Positions 50,758 through 59,500 of a DNA stretch of 64,000 bases are shown in pieces (the stretch's first letter is position 1; each line of letters starts with the position of its first letter). The translations under genes were made by a program, and so were the position numbers. Below the pieces are notes generated by a model that saw only the letters and a list, made by a program, of their open reading frames with translations, made no database searches and was not told where the DNA came from. Source of the stretch: a virus; IMG/VR virus record IMGVR_UViG_3300035701_000008, positions 49,587 through 113,586 of that record. One strand, given 5' to 3'.

Positions 50758-51135
50758 ATGGCTTATCCTTTTTTACCAGTGAATCCTTGCTGTACAGACG
50801 TAGTTTTAAATAGTCCTTGTGGATGCAGTTCTACAACCACTAATTGTGGCTGTAACAATAATGCATGTACTACAACATTAAATGCATCTAGCACTATTGT
50901 TTATAATGGTCCTGTATTATCATGTATAATAGCTGAACCATGTGATACACTTAATGTAATATTACAAAAGATAGATGATATTATATGTAATCTTTTAAGT
51001 CAAATCAATACATTAAATGTTCAAGTTACAAACATCACTAATCAGGTAATAAATCTCAATAATGAAATAGTTGATATAACCACTATATTAAATGGATGTT
51101 GTACAACCACTACCACCACCACTACATCATTATAA
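50758..51135 (+). CDS. Cys-rich coiled-coil virion protein with Thr tail
   Basis: 125 residues. CCTDVVLNSPCGCSS, NCGCNNNAC, VYNGPVLSC and EPCDTLNVILQKIDDIICNLLSQI, then a long coiled coil and the end CCTTTTTTTTSL. The N-terminal part shares the 'PL.C....CD.LN.IL.K.D...C' unit with the next gene. It seems an attachment/trimerisation module whose Thr tail lacks a following head domain. Confidence 0.65.
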   Translation: MAYPFLPVNPCCTDVVLNSPCGCSSTTTNCGCNNNACTTTLNASSTIVYNGPVLSCIIAEPCDTLNVILQKIDDIICNLLSQINTLNVQVTNITNQVINLNNEIVDITTILNGCCTTTTTTTTSL

Positions 51136-51138
51136 ATT

Positions 51139-51474
51139 ATGTGTAATAACTCTGAAATAAATAATATAACAATAACAGGAACAAGTGCTGTCTCATATGA
51201 TAGCACTCCACTTCCTTGTACAAATATAAAAACTTGTGATGGGTTAAATACAATTCTTACTAAGTTAGATGATGTATTATGTTCTGCTATAGCTAATGTA
51301 GAAACACTTAAAGATAATGTAATAAACATCACTGAGGACTTAATGATTATAGGAGAAGAGATAATTAGTATTGATAATCAACTATTTACATGTTGTCCAA
51401 TATGTAATTTTACAGGAACTGCTAATCAAATTCTAGTATGCACATTTACTGGACAAGCTAATCAGCTTCCATAA
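51139..51474 (+). CDS. Cys-rich coiled-coil virion protein, paralogue of previous
   Basis: 111 residues. SYDSTPLPCTNIKTCDGLNTILTKLDDVLCSAI parallels residues 45-80 of the previous protein; then a coiled coil (NVINITEDLMIIGEEI) and a C-terminus with two copies of a C-x-FTG-x-ANQ unit (CNFTGTANQ, CTFTGQANQ). Duplicated gene with changed C-terminus; likely a tail-fibre adaptor. Confidence 0.65.
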   Translation: MCNNSEINNITITGTSAVSYDSTPLPCTNIKTCDGLNTILTKLDDVLCSAIANVETLKDNVINITEDLMIIGEEIISIDNQLFTCCPICNFTGTANQILVCTFTGQANQLP

Positions 51475-51501
51475 TAAAACCAATAATTAAATTTAAAACT
51501 A

Positions 51502-52248
51502 ATGACAGTATTAATAACATTAACAACAGCTGGAATTGATTCAGGTCCATTTGATCTATATTCAGATCTTGATGGTTATTTATCAGCATTTGCAACAGGA
51601 GTAACTAGATCAGCATTACTTGCTGGATATTCTTCTTCAGTGGTACCTGATTATACAACTACTATAAGAGTGGTTTCTGTAGGAGATTGTACAAACTTTA
51701 TTGATATATATTTATCTGGTACAGGTATAACCACAACAACAACAACCACTGTTGTAAATCCTTGTAATATTTATACAGTAGGTCAAGCAACGTTAGGTGG
51801 AATAATTGCTTACATTTTACAACCAGGAGATCCAGGATATGATGCAAATGTTTGTCATGGACTTGTTGCAACAGCTAATGACATTAACCTATCACCTTGG
51901 GGATGTGATGGTACATTAATTTTAGGAGCTAATGGAACAACAATAGGAACAGGAAGCTTAAACACTACTCAGATAGTAAGTGGATGTCCTACACCAGGTA
52001 TAGCAGCAGAGTATAGTATAAATTTAATTCAAGGTGGATATAATGATTGGTATCTCCCAAGTATTGGTGAATTAAATAAATTGTATTTAAATAGATTTCT
52101 TATTGGTGGGTTTAATTTAACTGCATCATATTGGAGTTCTAGTCAAAGCGGAAATTTCTTTGCAAAATCTAAAAACTTTAACAATTCACTTGCTCAAGAT
52201 ACAAGCAAAACTGTAACTCTTTATAGTCGTCCTATAAGATCTTTTTAA
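51502..52248 (+). CDS. Attachment module fused to Lcl_C (DUF1566) domain
   Basis: 248 residues. Residues 1-75 are the shared N-terminal unit (MTVLITLTTAGIDSGPFDLY..., ending VGDCTNFIDI). A Thr linker GITTTTTTTV follows. Residues 88-248 form an Lcl_C (DUF1566) domain: IGGIIAYILQPGDPGY-type start, GGYNDWYLPSIGELNKLYLN, ASYWSSSQ, and RPIRSF at the end. This C-type-lectin-like fold is used for glycan binding, and is a frequent target of diversity-generating retroelements. Confidence 0.75.
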   Translation: MTVLITLTTAGIDSGPFDLYSDLDGYLSAFATGVTRSALLAGYSSSVVPDYTTTIRVVSVGDCTNFIDIYLSGTGITTTTTTTVVNPCNIYTVGQATLGGIIAYILQPGDPGYDANVCHGLVATANDINLSPWGCDGTLILGANGTTIGTGSLNTTQIVSGCPTPGIAAEYSINLIQGGYNDWYLPSIGELNKLYLNRFLIGGFNLTASYWSSSQSGNFFAKSKNFNNSLAQDTSKTVTLYSRPIRSF

Positions 52249-52272
52249 TAATAAAAATATAATAAATAAATT

Positions 52273-52947
52273 ATGACAGCATTAATAACATTAGTTATAC
52301 CAGTTGGTGGGGATGCAGGTCCTTTCAACCTTTTTTCAGATGCAACTGGATATGCAACAGCATTTGAAACAAATGTGGCTGCATCACTTTTAACAGCTGG
52401 ATATACCACTTCTCTTGTTCCTAATGGAACAACTATAATTAGAGTGGTGTCTACAGGTGCATGTACAAATTTTATTAATATACCAGTTAATTTAATTCCA
52501 ACTACCACCACTACAAGTAGTAGTTCTACAAGTACATCAACTAGTACATCAACTAGTACTAGTACATCAACCAGTACTTCTACAAGCACTAGCACTAGCA
52601 CTTCTACAAGTACAAGCACTTCTACAAGCACTTCTACTAGTACAAGTTCTACTACCACCACATCTACAACTACTCCACCAATTACAACAACTACCACTAC
52701 ACATACAACTGCTCCTCCAGGACCTGTTACTATTAATTTAAGTAATGCTTCTAGTGGTTGTCCTGCTCCTGTAAGTAGTTATCCTATTGCAGTAACTTTA
52801 GATGGTTATCCTATTGTAGTTGGTTCTGTTTTATCTGGTGGATTACCTCCTGCTGGACTTTCTTATTATACAAGTCCTACTTTTGGACTTATCTTTGATG
52901 CATTTGGAGTAGTAACAACAATAATCAATTGTGGTCCTCCACCATGA
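52273..52947 (+). CDS. Attachment module, long Thr/Ser repeat and unknown C-terminal domain
   Basis: 224 residues. Residues 1-75 match the N-terminus of the previous protein (LITLVIPVGGDAGPFNLFSD... TTIIRVVSTGACTNFINI). Residues 76-147 are almost only Thr and Ser (about 30 TS-type pairs). Residues 150-224 (PGPVTINLSNASSGCPAPVS, LDGYPIVVGSVLSGGLPPAG) are a small beta-type domain of unknown family. A terminator follows. Confidence 0.7.
   Translation: MTALITLVIPVGGDAGPFNLFSDATGYATAFETNVAASLLTAGYTTSLVPNGTTIIRVVSTGACTNFINIPVNLIPTTTTTSSSSTSTSTSTSTSTSTSTSTSTSTSTSTSTSTSTSTSTSTSTSSTTTTSTTTPPITTTTTTHTTAPPGPVTINLSNASSGCPAPVSSYPIAVTLDGYPIVVGSVLSGGLPPAGLSYYTSPTFGLIFDAFGVVTTIINCGPPP
52499..52700 (+). repeat. 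Thr/Ser-coding hexanucleotide repeat tract
   Basis: Imperfect tandem units of six bases (AGTACA, ACTAGT, ACTTCT, AGCACT) encode Thr-Ser pairs over about 200 bp. Changes of unit number would keep the frame. Such tracts are prone to slippage or recombination. Confidence 0.75.
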
Positions 52948-52995
52948 TTTATATAACAAATAAAAAACTCTTGTTTTGTTGGTTTTACAAGGTTT

Positions 52996-53029
52996 CTCCC
53001 TAGGCATTTGTCTGGGGAGTTTTATTTTA
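52996..53029 (+). terminator. Intrinsic terminator after the fibre cassette
   Basis: CTCCC-TAGGCATTTGTCTG-GGGAG followed by TTTTATTTT. Ends the transcript of the 34-53 kb unit or its last part; a promoter follows directly. Confidence 0.8.
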
Positions 53030-53072
53030 TAACTAATTTAGTTATAATTAATTATATCTCTAACTAAAATTA

Positions 53073-53105
53073 TTTGGAATATATAAAAACTATTCTTTAT
53101 CTTTA
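53073..53105 (+). promoter_or_regulatory. Bacteroidota-type promoter for the distal tail unit
   Basis: TTTG (53,073-53,076), 21-nt spacer, TATCTTTA (53,098-53,105), then 28 nt to the ATG at 53,134. A 13-bp palindrome AACTA-ATT-TAGTT lies upstream (53,030-53,042). Confidence 0.7.
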
Positions 53106-53133
53106 CAATATTTTTTAACTAATATGAATAAAT

Positions 53134-54357
53134 ATGTCCGAAAATCAAAGTTTATTATACAGATTAGAAGAGTTATTGACGCAAAGAAGAAGTAAAAAGT
53201 TCTATGCAGAGAAGTTAGGAATAAGTGAATACGAAGTGAATGAGCTTCTTAAAGAGCTCAGAGAGAAAGATAATAACTCTCCAATAGAACTTAATAATTC
53301 TACAGGAGAAATTAGAAAAGTGAATGTTGAAAAAGGAACAATAGAAAGCACAATCATTAGTGCATTTGAACCTAAAGATGATCTTGAGTTAGCTAAGCTA
53401 CATAAGATAAACCTAGATAAATACGTCATTACCAACTATTGGTCTAAGATGTTACCAAGTGGAAGTTTTACTTCCTCAGTGTTTTCAAAAAGAAAACAAC
53501 CAAAAGATTACTCTCCAGAAGACTTTGCTAAGTTTTTAGAAAACTACACACCAAATAATATATCAATAACTAAAGAAGAAGTCAATGGTGATAAAGACCA
53601 TGTAGATGTAGAAATATCTCTATCTGATTTTCATTTAGCTAAAAGAACTGTAGATGGTGATAATAGTCCTGAAGCAAGAGCTTTGAGATATTATAATGTG
53701 GCTCAGTCTTTGATTAAAAAAGTATGGGTTAATTACAATATAGACACTGTCATTCTACCTATATCTAATGATTTTTTTCATACAGATAACTACCAAAACC
53801 AAACTACACAAGGCACACCACAAGATACCATAATGGAATATCATGCTGAGTATGAACTAGGATTTACTGTTCTTGTAGATACAATCAATATGTTAAGACA
53901 ATATGCTAAAGAAGTTACTGTTGTTCTTGTACAGGGTAATCATGATAGGACTAAATCTTTTTATTTAGCACATGCATTAGATGTATATTTCAGTGATGCT
54001 CCAGATGTAGATTTTATCAGAGAGCATAGTGTAATTAAAGCAAAGGTATTAGGTAATACATTTATTGGCTGGCATCATGGTAATTGTAAATTAGATGATC
54101 TTCCTTTATTATTTGCAACACATCCTCAATATAGTCATTTCTTTGGTAATGCAAAATACAGAGAAATACATACAGGAGATAAACATCACTACATGGCTAA
54201 AGAAGTGAAGGGTGTAAGAATACAACAAATGCCTAGTCTTTCAGGAACTGATAGATGGCATTATGATAATAATTTCGTACATTCAGTACGTGCAGCTCTT
54301 GCTTTAGTTTATGATGATAAACTTGGAAAGATCTGCGAATTTGAACATAGAATATAA
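53134..54357 (+). CDS. HTH plus calcineurin-like metallophosphoesterase
   Basis: 407 residues. N-terminal HTH (YAEKLGISEYEVNELLKELR, 24-43). Residues from about 158 are a metallophosphoesterase: SDFHLA (164-169, D and H), SNDFFHTD in place of the usual GDxxH, GNHDRT, GWHHG, and TGDKHHY in place of GHxH. The metal ligands are mostly present, with Asn/Asp variation. It may process nucleic-acid ends like SbcD/Mre11. Such a gene is often found in the crAss structural block; it may be virion-associated. Confidence 0.8.
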   Translation: MSENQSLLYRLEELLTQRRSKKFYAEKLGISEYEVNELLKELREKDNNSPIELNNSTGEIRKVNVEKGTIESTIISAFEPKDDLELAKLHKINLDKYVITNYWSKMLPSGSFTSSVFSKRKQPKDYSPEDFAKFLENYTPNNISITKEEVNGDKDHVDVEISLSDFHLAKRTVDGDNSPEARALRYYNVAQSLIKKVWVNYNIDTVILPISNDFFHTDNYQNQTTQGTPQDTIMEYHAEYELGFTVLVDTINMLRQYAKEVTVVLVQGNHDRTKSFYLAHALDVYFSDAPDVDFIREHSVIKAKVLGNTFIGWHHGNCKLDDLPLLFATHPQYSHFFGNAKYREIHTGDKHHYMAKEVKGVRIQQMPSLSGTDRWHYDNNFVHSVRAALALVYDDKLGKICEFEHRI

Positions 54358-54362
54358 ATAAC

Positions 54363-55091
54363 ATGGCAACATTAAGAAAATTAGTATCAGATGTTAGAAG
54401 TGTCCACAAGATACTTTCTACTGATTCACTTATAACAGATCGTGCAATTGCATCTGAGATAAGAAATAACTCTCTATTATTAATTAAGAGAGAAACCAAT
54501 CTAAGAAAGCTTTGGGCAACTGATACATTATTTACTACCATCCCTTGTTTAGAGATGATAGAAGTATCTATTTCTGAATGTTGTAACTATGTAGATGAAT
54601 GCAGCATTGCTAGAACTAGATTTAAACTTCCACGTATATCAGAAGGTAATTACCAATATGTAATACAAGGAGTTTATTCTATTAACGCTATGAGTGGTAA
54701 AGGAAAGAAGTTAAAAGAAATAACTATTAATAGATATTTAAACTTACTAAAACTTCCTGTAATCAAGAAAGAAGAATACTATTGGATATCTAATGATTAT
54801 TTATATGTAAACAATCCTTTGCTTAAAGCAATTAGATTTGTTGCATTCTTTGAAGAAGATGTACACAATGATATTATGTATCCTGAATGTGGATGTGGTT
54901 CACCAGAATATACAGATGAACAAATTTGTATAAATCCTTTAGACAAAGAGTTTCCTCTTCCTGGATATTTAGAACAACAAGTCCTTGAGCTAACATCAAA
55001 GAAACTATTATCTACTTATTTTAATATTAAGACAGATGTAAGTCAAGAAGGAATAGATGGACAAGCACCAAACTCAAAACCAACTAATTAA
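54363..55091 (+). CDS. Conserved crAss structural (ring-type) protein
   Basis: 242 residues. DVRSVHKILSTDSLITDRAI, ETNLRKLWATDTLFTTIPCLEM and KLPVIKKEEYYWISNDYLYVNNPLLKAIRF are conserved segments of crAss tail proteins as I recall. A central beta part and Cys-rich loops (CGCGS). Position within the ring/tail block. No catalytic motif. TAATG coupling to the next. Confidence 0.65.
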   Translation: MATLRKLVSDVRSVHKILSTDSLITDRAIASEIRNNSLLLIKRETNLRKLWATDTLFTTIPCLEMIEVSISECCNYVDECSIARTRFKLPRISEGNYQYVIQGVYSINAMSGKGKKLKEITINRYLNLLKLPVIKKEEYYWISNDYLYVNNPLLKAIRFVAFFEEDVHNDIMYPECGCGSPEYTDEQICINPLDKEFPLPGYLEQQVLELTSKKLLSTYFNIKTDVSQEGIDGQAPNSKPTN

Positions 55092-55570
55092 TGAGAACAA
55101 AGGTTGATTGGAGAAGCTCTAGCAAAGACAACTATAATCAGTTTTGCAAAAAACATCCATCTATAAAATTAACATTTGATGAGTGGAGGAATATATTATA
55201 CACCTTCAATGAATCTTTCAAAGAATATATTTTAGAGACAGGATATAAAGCAAAACTTCCTTATGGTTTTGGAGAGTTCTCAATCAACAAAAAGAAAAGA
55301 AGAAAACTAAAAAACAATGTAGATGGTAAAGAGTTTGTTAATCTTCCTATAGACTGGCAAAAGACTAGAGAGAAAGGAAAGGTAATTTATAATTTCAACT
55401 ATCACACAGAAGGATACTTTTTTGGTTGGATGTGGTTTAAACCCACAGCACGTTTTAAAAATTCTGACTTCTGGTATTTCAAACCTTCTAGACTTACATC
55501 AAGACTCCTATCACATTACTTAAAGACCAACGATAAGTATCAACATTTATACATCGAATGGAAAAAATAA
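55091..55570 (+). CDS. Conserved small tail/neck protein
   Basis: 159 residues, very basic (RRKLKNN, FKPSRLTSRLLSHYLKTND). YNQFCKKHPSIKLTFDEWRNILYTFNESFKEYILETGYKAKLPYGFGEFSINKKK has the look of a HU-like fold ('LPYGFGEF' strand turn). It could bind DNA in the neck or during assembly. Function unknown. Confidence 0.6.
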   Translation: MRTKVDWRSSSKDNYNQFCKKHPSIKLTFDEWRNILYTFNESFKEYILETGYKAKLPYGFGEFSINKKKRRKLKNNVDGKEFVNLPIDWQKTREKGKVIYNFNYHTEGYFFGWMWFKPTARFKNSDFWYFKPSRLTSRLLSHYLKTNDKYQHLYIEWKK

Positions 55571-55573
55571 ATT

Positions 55574-56548
55574 ATGAGTTACTATTATAAATATGCTTTT
55601 GTTAGCCCAGAACCTGTCTACTCAACTGTAAAAGAAGAATTAAAATCTTACTTTGATACAGGTGCAGTAGATGATCTTTTATTTCCTACCTATTTAGACA
55701 AAGCTCTAAAGAAGTTAGGAAGAACTACATATGTAATTACTGATGAAGTTTTGTTTATAGAAGACTTCCAAGCTAGACTTCCTGATAACTTTTATGCTGT
55801 TAGAGAAGCATGGATGACAACAGAAGTTGCTGGATATCCATATCAATCAGCTAATTCATTTTATTCACAAGCAGCTAGTGCTACCACTATACAAGTGGCT
55901 CCATTAACTATTGGAGGAACTCCTTGTAACAATCCTGGATGTCAAAACTCACAATGTGATGGTACATGTATGCCTGTGCTTGTACAAGCTGTATATAAGA
56001 CAAACAATAGCGTAGCTAGAGGATTTACTCATGACTACTTACTTAAGCCTGGAAACATCTCTGTAAGACAAAACTGTGGAGTGGAGTATACAAACAATTG
56101 GGAGATGTATCAAGAAGCTCCTCCTATTCATCAATTCACTCCTGGCTCTGCTAGTTATGATTCATTTGATATACGAGATAACAAGTTTGTAACTAATTTC
56201 AGAAATGGTGTTGTACATTTAATATTCTATGCTACAGAGTATGATGAAATAGGAAATCAATTGATTCCTGACAACTATCGTATTAGAGAGTATGTAGAAG
56301 CATTCATTAAGTTTAAAGTGTTTGAAATGCTTACTAACCAAACTAATGATGAAACTTTCAATCAGTTACAACAAAAGATGCTTTATCATAAACAAGCTTA
56401 TGAAGAAGCTTACATTATGGCTGAAATTGAAATGAAGAAACAAACTCCTTGGGAAAAACAAAGAAGGATCGTAAATGACCTTAAGAGATTTAATATGTAT
56501 GAACTTCCTAACAGAACTAATAGAGCTGGAAGAAGACGTAATAACTAA
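55574..56548 (+). CDS. Conserved crAss tail-ring protein
   Basis: 324 residues. LLFPTYLDKALKKLGRTTYVITDEVLFIEDFQARLPDNFYAVREAW (N-terminal), a Cys-rich loop (CNNPGCQNSQCDGTC, possible zinc site), then NKFVTNFRNGVVHLIFYATEYDEIGNQLIPDNYRIREYVEAFIKFKVFE. The latter resembles gp4-like/adaptor head-tail connectors. C-terminus helical and basic. Conserved next to the muzzle-type protein. Confidence 0.7.
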   Translation: MSYYYKYAFVSPEPVYSTVKEELKSYFDTGAVDDLLFPTYLDKALKKLGRTTYVITDEVLFIEDFQARLPDNFYAVREAWMTTEVAGYPYQSANSFYSQAASATTIQVAPLTIGGTPCNNPGCQNSQCDGTCMPVLVQAVYKTNNSVARGFTHDYLLKPGNISVRQNCGVEYTNNWEMYQEAPPIHQFTPGSASYDSFDIRDNKFVTNFRNGVVHLIFYATEYDEIGNQLIPDNYRIREYVEAFIKFKVFEMLTNQTNDETFNQLQQKMLYHKQAYEEAYIMAEIEMKKQTPWEKQRRIVNDLKRFNMYELPNRTNRAGRRRNN

Positions 56549-56553
56549 GCACT

Positions 56554-59500
56554 ATGGCTGATCAAGAGGATAAACAATCTGGAAATATTAAACAAGAATT
56601 CAATAGTGCAAACATTGGATTGAATATGGATCAAACTGTGAACCAGATTAAACCTGGTACACTAACCTATGCATTAAATGCTGCTTTAGAAAACTTTGAT
56701 TCAAGTTCTGTTAATTACCAAAATGAACAAGGTAATGAGTTATGTGTTACATTTCCTCAAGGGTATATATTAATTGGTACACATTTTATTAATGAAAAAA
56801 ACAAACATATATTCTATATAACTAATCCTGATATAAACAATAGTCAGATTGGATATATGGATAATAATGATTGTATCTATCGTACATTAGTAGAAGCACC
56901 TTGTCTTAACTTCAACATCAATCATCCTATACACAAAACAGTACATAAGATTACAAATTGTACTATAGAGATATATTGGACAGATGGTATTAATCCAAGA
57001 AGATATTTAGATCTTAATAATGTACCAAAACTATTACAAGTAGGTAGCACTCTTTGTGATCCTATATACACTGATGAATTAGATTGTAATCAACTTAAGT
57101 TACAACCAAACTTTAGTATTCCTCAAATCAATGTAACAGATATTACTACAGGAGGAGAACTTGTTGCTGGTACATATCAGTTTGCTGCTCAGTATTCTGA
57201 TGCATTAGGTAATCCATACACCTCTTATTATTCTGTTACCAATCCTACACCTATTGCAGACGTAGCTATAACCACAGTTAATTTTAATTACACTGTAGGA
57301 AAATCTATTGTTATTAATGTAACAGAACTAGATGTTACAGGTCAATATCAATATTTTAACTTAGCTGTGATTAAAACAGTTAATGGAATAACCTCTGTAG
57401 AATTAGTAGGAACATATTTTATTGAACAAGATAATGACCAAATTACTTACACAGGTCAAAACAAAACTCAGATACAGTTAACTATCAATGATATATTTGA
57501 AAAGTTTCCTTATTATGATATAGCCCAAGATGTTACATCTGTACAAGATATACTTGTATGGGATAACCTTACATCCATAAATAGAATTAACTATCAATAT
57601 ATTGCTTCTAATATAACTCTATTATGGGAAACATATAGAATCCCTGCCACTGAAAACTATGCTGATGAAATAAATGCTACAAACTTACGTGGGTATCTAC
57701 GTGATGAAGTGTATGCATTTGAAATTGTATTCTTATTGAAGAATGGAAAACAAACAGATGGTTTCCATATTCCTGGAAGAGTAAAAGGTTTTGTTGAAAA
57801 TACAAGTCCTAATATTCTTGACACTGATCCAGATTTTATTGGAGAACCAGAACCAGGAACAAACTATAGTCCTTATTGGAAAATATATAACACAGCTTCT
57901 GTAATAGGATCAGCAGTGGGAGATCCTATTGGAAATGCTACACCATATCAATATGGTCAATTTGCCTATTGGGAATCTACAGAAGAATATCCTTGTAATG
58001 CAGATGTATGGGGTGATCTAGCTGGACAACCAATTAGACATCATAAGTTCCCAGATATTCTTGTTAGTCCAGCATTTGAATCAAGATTGTTTACAACAGC
58101 TAGCTCATTAGTAATGGGTAATGATGCTGTATTTCCTATTGGTGTTAGAGTGGATAGTGACCAGATTAGAAGTCTTATTTCTTCTTCTCCATTAACTGTT
58201 GAACAAAGAGATGATATTGTTGGATACAAAATAGTAAGAGGAGACAGAGGAACAAACAAATCTATTGTAGCTAAAGGAATACTTAGAAATGTAGGAACCT
58301 ATGAAAGAGAAGGTCAAAACTATTACTTTCCAAATTACCCATATAATGATCTTAATAAAGATCCATTTATAAATAAAACAAACAATGCTTGGAAACAAAT
58401 ATGTGAACCATTTGTTATAAATGTTACAGAATTAGATAGCAATGGTGTTGTTAAAATAGAATACACTAGTTGCAACACTGATAAATTAACAACACAAGAA
58501 TTAAAAACACTAGGGCCTCATAATATTTGTGCTATATCAAAACCATTAGTTATATCAGGTAAAGCTACCTCTGCTTATGGTAATTATGAAATTTGGACAA
58601 TTGCTTCTGGTGGTACATTTATTCAAGCATGTGCTGGATGGAGAGCTCAATGGACTGATCAATTTGGACAAACACAAACAGAATGGGTAGAAGGATGGCC
58701 AACAAATTCTAGTTACACTATTAATGTAAAAGCTTCAGAACCAGGTTCACCACCTAATGTTTTTTGTGTAGAGTATTGCAATCACTGTGGTATAGAAATT
58801 CGCAAAATAGGTGAAGTGATTGCAGCAGATCAATGTAAAGATCCTACACCACAACCACCATTAGAAGAAACTAATGCTCATAGACAAATATTTAATTCTC
58901 CAGAAACTTCTTTTGGACAACCATTTTTAGGAAACGTTCTTAAATTAGAGAATGTAATGTTTGGTGGAGGAAAAGGACATTTTACTCAAGTGAAGAATAA
59001 TGCTAAATATAAACTTCTTACAAAGGAAGCTCAACAAGATGCATTAGCTAGTTCTTCAACAATAGGTAATATAACTAATCCATTTAATGCTACAGCAATG
59101 TTCACTGCATACCAAGCATATTTAACAATATATGTAAATGGTATTACAAGAAGAAACTATGCTCAATCATTTAACACTATAGCTGATTATAACTATTCAG
59201 AATCTATACCTAATGGTCAAGGAGTTAAACAAAGAAACTTAGGTATAAAAAGATATTTAATTCCTGGAGTTGAATCTGTAGGAGATACATTTCCTGTTAA
59301 TAACTATAGAAGAGAATCATCAGTTTATTTAAGAACTGATCTAACTAAACCAGTATTACCATTTCCAAGTAATAGTCCTAATATGATTGTTGCAGGAAGT
59401 CCTAAAGTTACAGATTATTCTAGATTTACTATTGGAGATACATCTGCATGTTCTTCTCCAGAGAAAGAACAAGACTTACGTGCAGTTTCATATTATGCAT

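Noticed and set aside
51760-52248. Active diversity-generating retroelement inside the window
   Set aside because: No reverse transcriptase gene and no second copy of the variable-type sequence is visible here; kept only as a candidate target.
52245-52697. 150-residue Val-rich minus-strand frame
   Set aside because: Complement of the Thr/Ser repeat tract; low-complexity shadow.
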